From the NCBI GenBank assembly GCA_900175165.2, contig FWWN02000704.1, positions 393,864-457,863 on the forward strand: a stretch of 64,000 nucleotides of DNA. The letters are read 5' to 3'. The stretch comes from Rhizomucor pusillus. Its lineage: Eukaryota; Mucoromycota; Mucoromycetes; Mucorales; Lichtheimiaceae. Positions 56,825 to 64,000 of the stretch are shown piece after piece. How positions within the stretch are numbered: the first letter of the stretch is position 1; each line of letters opens with the position of its first letter. Under the pieces are notes generated by a model. It did not search any database, was not told the origin of the DNA, and saw only the letters and a program-made list of their open reading frames with translations. Position numbers and translations under genes: made by a program.

Positions 56825-58560
56825 CGGAGAGAGATAGAGGACGTTTGGGTCTCAAATTTTGTTTGCTTCAGAAAACCGAGTTTCAGTCAGGTACAACTTG
56901 AAAAAGGGCCATGTGTTTCGGATAACACTTCAACAACAAGCTACCTACTTTGTGTATATGTGTGAAGCAAGAATGGAAAATTTATATATGCCCGGGAATG
57001 CTGGTATGTGGATCGTATGCAATGACTTTGGAATCTTGAGAGAGAGGGGTATAGTGGCGACAGGGCGCGGATTGTGCTCAAGGCGTCAAAACGACATTAA
57101 AGAAAGGGTAAGAAAGAGAAAAGGCAGACAAAGGAAAAAAGAAGACGAGCAAGTGCCTTTTTTGGGGATCGCGTGGTGTAAGGCAAAGTTGTTCGTGTGC
57201 TTGAAGAACGAGGAGAGAGAAATAAGAGTTTAGTGAGTTGGGTCAGTGAGGGAGTCGATTTGCTTCTGCGGATGATGCTGGTACACGCATTCACATCCAA
57301 CTACGCACGCACGCTTCGTTCCGAACGCCCTACTTATTTCCTTGAACGCTATCTCTCTTTGTACCCCCAAAAAAGTACGTATTGAAGCGAATGATGGATG
57401 ACTGTTTGCACTCCATATTAGCAGCGAAAGAACGGTTCGAGTGTGCGTAACTCCCCCTTACAATTCATTTCTTGATCTGGTACACCCCTTACGCGTTTTC
57501 TTGTCACTCTCCTCCGCCTCCTTAATCAGCTTTGGAAGGTTAAGCATCATAATACTCGAGGAATTTTGGGTGCCATATGATGAACACAAGGACGGAACCG
57601 ATTCCGTTGTACGAGGTCCACTGATTTTTTTTCTCTCCTTCCCAAATGCTGCATGACCCCATCGACAATAAACGCTCATCAATGATGTTCGCTCGAGAGA
57701 ACTTGATGCATCCATGACAGGCATTATAGCCTCCTCCTATGGCCCATCTCTTTGTTCTGGTTGGCTCGACATGCATGCAGGTTTGTCATTGCATACATCA
57801 GAATCCCGGCTTGCCCATCTGAAAAGAACCCTCGATATTCCATGTTCTTGATTGCATAATGTTATTAAGCGGCTCCTCGTGCAACTACATGGTCCTACAG
57901 TATCGGCTTTGAAATATAAGCATTTTACATAATGTCTGCAGAAAACATGCTTAAATCTTTTCGAGATGGTAACTGAATCGTTATAGAAGGCGGTATCCGC
58001 CGCTCGCTCCATCTAAGACCCGCCTTTCCCGGAAGGTTGGTTACTTTATAAGCTGCTCTACCGCCCACTCGTTTGTTATTGTCCATTGACGTGATGGACA
58101 GACATCTTAACATTGGTTAACGTATAACCTAGCTTATTAAGCCTAGATATTGCGAGTGATGCGGAGTATAGTCTGGATGAGTTACCAGCTTGATCAGATT
58201 TCAAGGAGCATTGTATAAGCTTTATGAAGTAGTTTGTCATATCTGCTTACTCAAAGTCACCCATGAACTCAATATCCAAGATCTGGCGAGATAGTACCCG
58301 ATGAACAAGTCTCGGATGCAGCATTTTCAGCAAGTAATGTATCCTTGAGGCTTAGCTCGTGCTGCTAGCCTTTTGCTGCGAGAACCTTATCTCCACAGCC
58401 TATCTTGATGTTGCTGAGACATGGATGAGAGATCGTGAACCTTTCAAAACTTGGAATACAGAGTACCAATTTGTCCATCACCATCACTGGAAGAATAAAT
58501 CCATCAATACCCAGTCTACAGTCTTTCCCGCTCCGCAGAAAAAAATTTTTTTTGAATTCA
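56825..58560. other. Gene-poor divergent region
   Basis: About 1.7 kb between the GAR-protein start (minus) and the PKA-R promoter (plus). Purine-rich sequence occurs at 57085-57160. Both-strand ORFs overlap each other and show no domain. Confidence 0.45.
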
Positions 58561-59111
58561 GGCTATATAAACCTCACGTCGGCAACAGTTTACAGTTTAA
58601 CTCTTCTTCTTGTTCAACGTAAGTACTGTAATGTTCGCTCTTGGTGAGCATGTCGTGGAGAGTACCATGATGAAGAAATCTATAGCTCCTAAACCCAGCT
58701 CAGTTTGATAAAACATATGAAAGCAAAACTTTCCCTTGAGAACTCTGATACTCTTCACAACTATGCTCACTGAGTGCATTCCTGCTCTATCGAGAATGTA
58801 CATACTTACGAAGATGCTCCTGTAGGTTGCTTATACAAGCGTAAGCAATGAAGAACTGAAAGATTATGCATAGATAGGATTATGAAATTGACAGAGAAAT
58901 AAAAAATGGTGAATTGACTCCATTAAAGACCATTGCCTCATATTTTCTCTCCTTGGCTGGCTGGATTGTGTTTACATGTCTACGTGCGGCGTCTGTGTGC
59001 AAACGTACGGTCGCACTTGAACTTCTTTGGTCCGCGGAATACTCCCGCTCGACTTAATACACTCCCACCCCGTTCTCCTTTTTTCTTTTCACTTTCTCAC
59101 CTCGGATCAGA
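58561..59111 (+). promoter_or_regulatory. Probable PKA-R promoter and 5'UTR intron
   Basis: A TATATAA box at 58564-58570 is followed about 50 bp later by a strong donor (GTAAGTAC at 58619). A pyrimidine-rich tract and acceptor (GATCAG at 59105-59110) lie directly before AATG of the PKA-R start. This suggests a short leader exon and a 492-nt intron in the 5'UTR. It is inferred from signals only. Confidence 0.4.
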
Positions 59112-60555
59112 ATGACGCTCGACGCCAATTATAACTTTGGGAGCGCTGATGAATATACGCAGCTGCTTGCCGAGCTTCACGAAGACTACTGCCGGGCAGC
59201 GCCGCAGGACGTGCTCCAGTTTTGCGCCAACTTTTTCAACCGCAAACTCGAGGAACAACGCGCGACGTTTCGTCAGCAGCAGCTAGGACTCTTTCAGGGT
59301 AAAGCTTAGTTCCGCTCCCTCGATTGGATTGCGCCATGGCAACTTGCCGGCTAAGAAAGACCCTTCTTATTCACTCATTGTCTAGATTCTGGAGAACAGC
59401 ATCCCCTTTCTGCAAACTCTGTGAACAAAGGCCCAGAGTGGTTTGACCCTGTCACGAGACCACCTAACGATAAAATTATCGACAATGACAATAATCCGTA
59501 CAGCTACTCTGAAGGCGAGGAAGACGAGGAATATGAAGATGCATATGACGACGAAGAGCGAGACGTCGTGGCAGATCCCATGTCTGTAGGTGTTCCTCCT
59601 GTCACCTACAACCCAGGCCGCCGTGTCTCGGTGAGCGCTGAGTCCATGACACCTTCAAGCGGCAGCGAGTTTATAAAGAAAGTGATACCCAAGAGCCCTG
59701 ACCAATGCGAACGGATCCGCGTCAGCGTCGCAAATAACTTTTTGTTTCGCAACTTGGATGAGGAGCAATACATGGATGTGGTGAACGCCATGGAAGAGCG
59801 GCGCGCCGTTGCCAACGAGAAAGTGATCGAGCAAGGCGCTATTGGTGACTTTTTCTACGTCGTGGAGTCAGGAACTCTGGATTGTTTCATTACCCAAGAT
59901 AATGGCGAGACCAACAAAGTGGCCAACTACGAAGGCGGTGGTAGCTTTGGCGAATTAGCGCTCATGTACAATGCGCCACGTGCTGCCACGATTATTGCAA
60001 CTTCAGATTGTGTGCTTTGGGCGCTTGACCGTGTGACATTCCGTACTATTCTCATGGAAAACATGTCACGCAAACGCCGAATGTACGAATCTTTTCTACG
60101 TGAAGTGCCCTTGCTAAAGTCGTTGGAGCCATCGGAACGCAATAAGATTGCGGATGCATTGGAATCTGTGTACTTTGAGGACGGCGAGAAAGTCATTATG
60201 GAAGGCGATATCGGCGATCGGTTTTACATTATCGAATCAGGCCAGGCTGCAGTCTACAAGAAAGCAGATGATGGATCAGAACAGCTAGTTAATTCGCTTG
60301 GTCGCGCTGCATACTTTGGAGGTATGTGTAGAGAATAGGAGATAAGAAATGCAGTGAGTTTTACTGGGAACTGACGTACCGTTTTTAGAATTGGCACTCT
60401 TGAATGATAGTCCGCGAGTAGCCACTGTGGTCGCTCAAGGTCGTCTCAAATGCGCAAGTCTTGGTAAAAAAGCATTCACTCGACTGCTTGGACCTGTTCT
60501 AGATATTCTGAAACGAAACTCTGAACTATACCATGCCATCATTAACCAACAATAG
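59112..60555 (+). CDS. BCY1: cAMP-dependent protein kinase regulatory subunit
   Basis: Three exons (59112-59298, 59386-60321, 60389-60555) give 429 residues. The N-terminal about 50 residues form the RIIa-like docking/dimerisation helices ([18 protein letters not shown]). An acidic linker leads to the inhibitor site GRRVSVSAE (Ser at about residue 144), a phosphorylatable type-II-like pseudosubstrate. Two cyclic-nucleotide-binding domains follow, each with its phosphate-binding cassette: [15 protein letters not shown] and, across the last intron, [15 protein letters not shown]. It holds PKA inactive until cAMP binds, in cytosol and nucleus; in zygomycetes PKA affects dimorphism and branching. 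A CT-rich microsatellite follows the gene at about 60597-60630. Confidence 0.96.
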
Positions 60556-60596
60556 ATACGTCCACACTCATCCATGTGTAGAATTTCCATGCTATC

Positions 60597-60630
60597 TCTC
60601 TCTCTCCCTCTCTCTCTCTCTTCTCCTCTT
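60597..60630 (+). repeat. CT-rich microsatellite
   Basis: A run of TCTCTC units with single C interruptions in the 3' flank of the PKA-R gene. Non-coding. Confidence 0.85.
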
Positions 60631-60914
60631 TCATACCCTGTCTTTATCTCGCTTTCTTTTCTCTGCCTATCTTTTCGTACTCCATGTCCTCCTGTGAGTT
60701 TTGTATTGAAGGATTGAAAATGAAACATTGCTTCATTTTTAAGTATGCTCGCGAAATTTCACATGCAGGGATGAGTGTCTTGGATATTGGAATGGAAATA
60801 CTTATTTTTGCATTGCAAGAAATGGAGCGAGCTAGGCACTTTCGAAATAATGCACTCTGAAATCTGGCACCCTCCATTCTTCTTGCTCGTTCCTTTTCCT
60901 CTCAGCGACACATA

Positions 60915-62460
60915 ATGATAAGCAGCTTAATGTCTCCCATCGATGTGGCCACACCGCCGCCGTTCCCATCCAACGGCACAGGCATCGCCAACCTACCGAA
61001 CCAGCGACACAAGATTGTCGCGAAAAATGGCGCAAACTTTACATTGATGGTGTGCGGTAAAAATCTTGCACTATGCCTTTCTGTTACACAAAGTAAGCTT
61101 ATACGATAATGACATGCGGGCTGGCAGGTGAATCCGGCACCGGCAAGACCACATTCGTCAATACACTTTTCACATCGACCATCAAGGAGCCTAAAAATCT
61201 TTCCGCGCACCGACGGTACAGACAGACTTCAAAAACCGTTCAGATCCAAATAACCAAAGCTGGCAAGTGCTCTGACACAGTAGATATATTGATCCTACAT
61301 CACTAAAACGTCCATAATCGTCATAGAGTTGGAAGAAAAGATGTTCAAGGTGAATTTGACCGTGATTGATACACCGGGATTCGGCGACTATGTCAACAAC
61401 AGGCACAGCTGGAGCCCTATAGTTGATTTTATTGACGAGCAGCACGACAAATATATGCGCCAAGAACAACAACCTCGTCGCGACGCCGGTGTGGATATGC
61501 GTGTTCACGCCTGTCTCTATTTCATCAAGCCTACTGGCCATACGTATGTTTGGTTACCCTGCCAGGTGACAATTCTCGCGCCTATGTGTATCTAACTAAT
61601 TTTTCCCTTTTTTTGCAACGCATGAAAAGCCTGTCTCCGCTGGATGTGGAATGCATGAAGCGACTGGGCACGCGCGTCAACCTTATCCCTGTGATTGCTA
61701 AGGCAGATACTCTGACGCCTGCGGATCTGGCAAAGTTTAAGCAAAATGTAACAAGGAAAAACGCATAGACCCGTGCTGAAGCATTCTAATTACAATTTTT
61801 GTACATATACATAGGTCCGGCAAGTGATTGCGGCGCAGGATATTCAGGTTTACTCGTGCCCTGTCGAAAGCGAGGACGAGTCAACGACTAGACGCAATGC
61901 AAACATCATGGCCGCTATGCCATTTGCCGTGATAGGATCAACGCAGGACGTTGTGACAAACGATGGACGCTGTGTCAAGGGACGCCAATACAGCTGGGGC
62001 GTCGCCGAGGTTGAAAACGACTACCACTGTGACTTTAGAAAGCTGCGCAGCTTGTTGATCCGCACGCACATGCTCGATCTTATCTGCACCACGGAGGATA
62101 TCCATTATGAGCGATACCGTCAGACGCAAATGGAAAATTTGAGATTTGGAAACGAGCCTGCGTTGCGTATCCAAAACGAAAAGTTCCAGCACGAAGAACA
62201 AGAATTACACGAGCGCTTTGCAGAACAAGTCAGGAAACAAGAACTTCGCTTCAAAGAGTGGGAACAAAGGGTACGTGATAAAACGCTGGTGTACCGATTT
62301 TGAGTGATGCTTACCAAACATTGAATAGTTGTACGACGAACGGGACAAATTGCACCAAGAATTAGAGGCAGAAAGGTTAAAGCTCAAAGAGATGCAGAAT
62401 GAACTTGAGCTCTATTTCCAGAGTAACCAAGCTTCTTCACCTCGCGCTGCTAGAAAGTAA
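60915..62460 (+). CDS. CDC12: Septin, Cdc12/AspC type
   Basis: Six exons (60915-61056, 61128-61262, 61327-61543, 61630-61747, 61815-62270, 62329-62460) sum to 399 residues. GTPase motifs: GESGTGKT (G1), DTPGFGDYVNN (G3) and AKADTL (G4). The septin unique element appears as KGRQYSWGVAEVEN and DLICTTEDIHYERYR. A C-terminal coiled coil (HEEQELHERFAEQVRKQEL) ends the chain. YMRQEQQPRRD and DMRVHACLYFIKPTGHT are typical of the Cdc12 group. Septins assemble into filaments at septa and tips. The intron at 61263-61326 has a GC donor, required to give KAELEEKMFKVN. The stop lies 13 bp from the ALG2 stop. Confidence 0.9.
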
Positions 62461-62473
62461 AAATTATAAGAAA

Positions 62474-64000
62474 TTATTGTTTTATGCAAAAAATTATGCA
62501 TGCAAATAATACACCGATGGCTCCAAGCAAGTACACAGCACCGCTGCTTGATTGGTCGGGCGTGCTCGTCTCAAGCTCGATCATCATCGCTTCCAGCCGA
62601 TCTGCAAAGGCAGGCAAAGAAAACTTGGATTGGACGTGCTGGCGCCCGTGCTGACCCATCTGTTTGCCATTGTATTTCTCTATGATAAAGTCGCGGATGC
62701 CCTCTGCCCATACGTCCGGGTCAGACGGTAGCAAGAGTCCCGTTTCTTTGTTCTTGACAGTTTCTACAGGACCACCTGTGTTGACTGCAATGACAGGTAC
62801 AGACGCATACATGCCCTCGACCGGCGTAATACCGAAATGTTCGTTTGATGGGGTGTACAGCAAAAGCTTGGCTTGATCGAGTAAAAATGTTCGTTGAGCA
62901 TCGTTGAAGGAGCAAAGGAAAACAACTTGGGCATCTGCAGGGACGTCCGCCGCCGCGCTTGAAGGGTGGATCGTAAATGTCTGTAGTCCAAACTCTTCAG
63001 TCGCCAGTTGATCTAATTCTTCTAAATATTCGACATTTTCTCTAACACGTTTGTCGTAACCGCCTGATTAAAGATAGAGATTAATATGTACAGCAAGCGA
63101 CAGTTAGGTCACAGAGATCTGCTTACCTGCAAGCACAAGTCTGTAATTTGCAAATACATCTTTAGGTACCATGTTCTTGATTTTCAATGCAGCGAAAGCT
63201 CGCAACGCCAGTTCTACATTCTTTTTGCGCTCGAAACGGTTAATTGATAACAGCACCCGCTTGTCTCTGCATAGATATCCATACAATTATTAATTGCTAT
63301 CACGGAGAATTGCAAATCAAGAACGTACGTTTCTAGTATTTTAACGGTAGGATCGTTTCGATCTACAGGTCGATCATATGCGTCGAAATTGATAGGTGGA
63401 TATAGTATTTGAGGTGTTTGATGGACTGATGGAAATGATTTCTTAAACATGCCAGCAGTGAACCCGCTGTTGACTGCAATTAGATCTGACATGCCAGTAG
63501 TCAACTCTTCCATTTTATCCACAGGTGCTCTGTACAGCTTTTTGATGGTAGAATTGCGTTGCGTTAATAGTTTGTCCGGAAAATGGCAGTAAAAAAGGAT
63601 CTACATCAATATCTGTGTGAGACACATGCAATTCGTGAGCTGCAAGCATATTTACTTTAGCTGTTGTAAACCATTTCAGCAAAGGCACGCAGGCGCTCAG
63701 TTGGTCGACAAAGAAGATATCGTACGAGTGTCGTTCCCAAAGTATCAGCGAAGCAACAAGAACGAATTGTCGCAAGATGGCGCATAGAATATAAAAACGT
63801 CCAAAAATCGTCCGTGGCAACCAATCGCCGCGTACTTGCACTTTTAATGTTCCTAGATTTAAGGCACTTGTGTCAGCTTCTTTCTCTTTATGGTTTTAAT
63901 CTGCGCATGGTATTTCACATGTGATTTTTACCATCTCGTGTTTCCTCAAAGCAATGGTTTGGGTCGTGATGACTTGTATAAAAGATGACCTGATGGCCTT
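62474..64000 (-). CDS. ALG2: Alpha-1,3/1,6-mannosyltransferase Alg2 (partial, 5' end beyond window)
   Basis: Exons from the right edge: beyond 64000-63932, 63852-63656, 63600-63329, 63266-63127, 63063-62474. The seen part runs from GHQVIFYTSHHDPNHCF to the stop. It is a GT-B, family-4 glycosyltransferase: VQVRGDWLPR, FYCHFPDKLL, LYPPINFDAYD, LSINRFERKKNVELA, and the donor-site motif EHFGITPVEGM. A C-terminal hydrophobic segment (YLLGAIGVLFACIIF) anchors it to the ER. Alg2 adds the second and third mannoses to the dolichol-linked N-glycan precursor on the cytosolic face. The extreme N-terminus lies outside the window. The gene converges on CDC12 with 13 bp between stop codons. Confidence 0.94.

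Overview
This is intron-rich eukaryotic nuclear DNA from a filamentous fungus. Introns are mostly 45-90 nt with GT-AG ends, genes are tightly packed on both strands, and the gene set is fungal: STN1, SKI3, RHO3, APM1, cytosolic pyruvate carboxylase, a CDC12-type septin and a PKA regulatory subunit. An SLC10A7-type carrier, a PRCC homologue, a carotenoid-oxygenase-like protein and two GAR (GAS2-related) proteins point to an early-diverging lineage, most likely Mucoromycota. That placement is inference; there is no rRNA or other direct taxonomic marker here.

Left third (1-20 kb). A Rho3 GTPase (minus) is followed by a giant minus-strand gene (2679-12083) whose 3064-residue product has two N-terminal CH domains, a long spectrin-like coiled rod and a C-terminal GAR domain, which is spectraplakin architecture. 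On the plus strand come a probable CENP-U/Ame1-like kinetochore protein with an internal 342-bp tandem repeat, the telomere-capping gene STN1 with an ordered array of TTAGGG-like motifs just upstream, and a zinc-finger/PHD protein.

Middle (20-42 kb). A U6 snRNA gene with its own TATA box, an SLC10A7/Rch1-like carrier and the spliceosomal helicase PRP28 lie on plus. On minus are SKI3 (mRNA decay), a carotenoid-oxygenase-like protein that seems to lack two of four iron-binding histidines, and two tandem seven-helix receptors that are clear duplicates; one carries an apparent frameshift in its tail.

Right third (42-64 kb). A Pxp2/AhpD-like protein ending in a peroxisomal signal diverges from MED9. 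Then come PPN2-like polyphosphatase, APM1 diverging from PRCC, an FHA-RING ubiquitin ligase, pyruvate carboxylase, a second GAR protein, the PKA regulatory subunit, a Cdc12-type septin, and ALG2, which runs off the right edge.

There is no operon logic, but themes recur: cytoskeleton and polarity (Rho3, spectraplakin, GAR protein, septin, FHA-RING), chromosome ends and centromeres (Ame1-like, STN1), RNA processing (U6, PRP28, PRCC, SKI3) and signalling (receptors, PKA-R). Gene models were built by hand from splice signals; wherever I list exons, their summed length is divisible by three. The strongest candidates for something new are the fungal spectraplakin with its companion GAR protein, the telomere-motif array in front of STN1, the His-substituted carotenoid oxygenase beside tandem receptors, and an unusual number of GC-AG introns.
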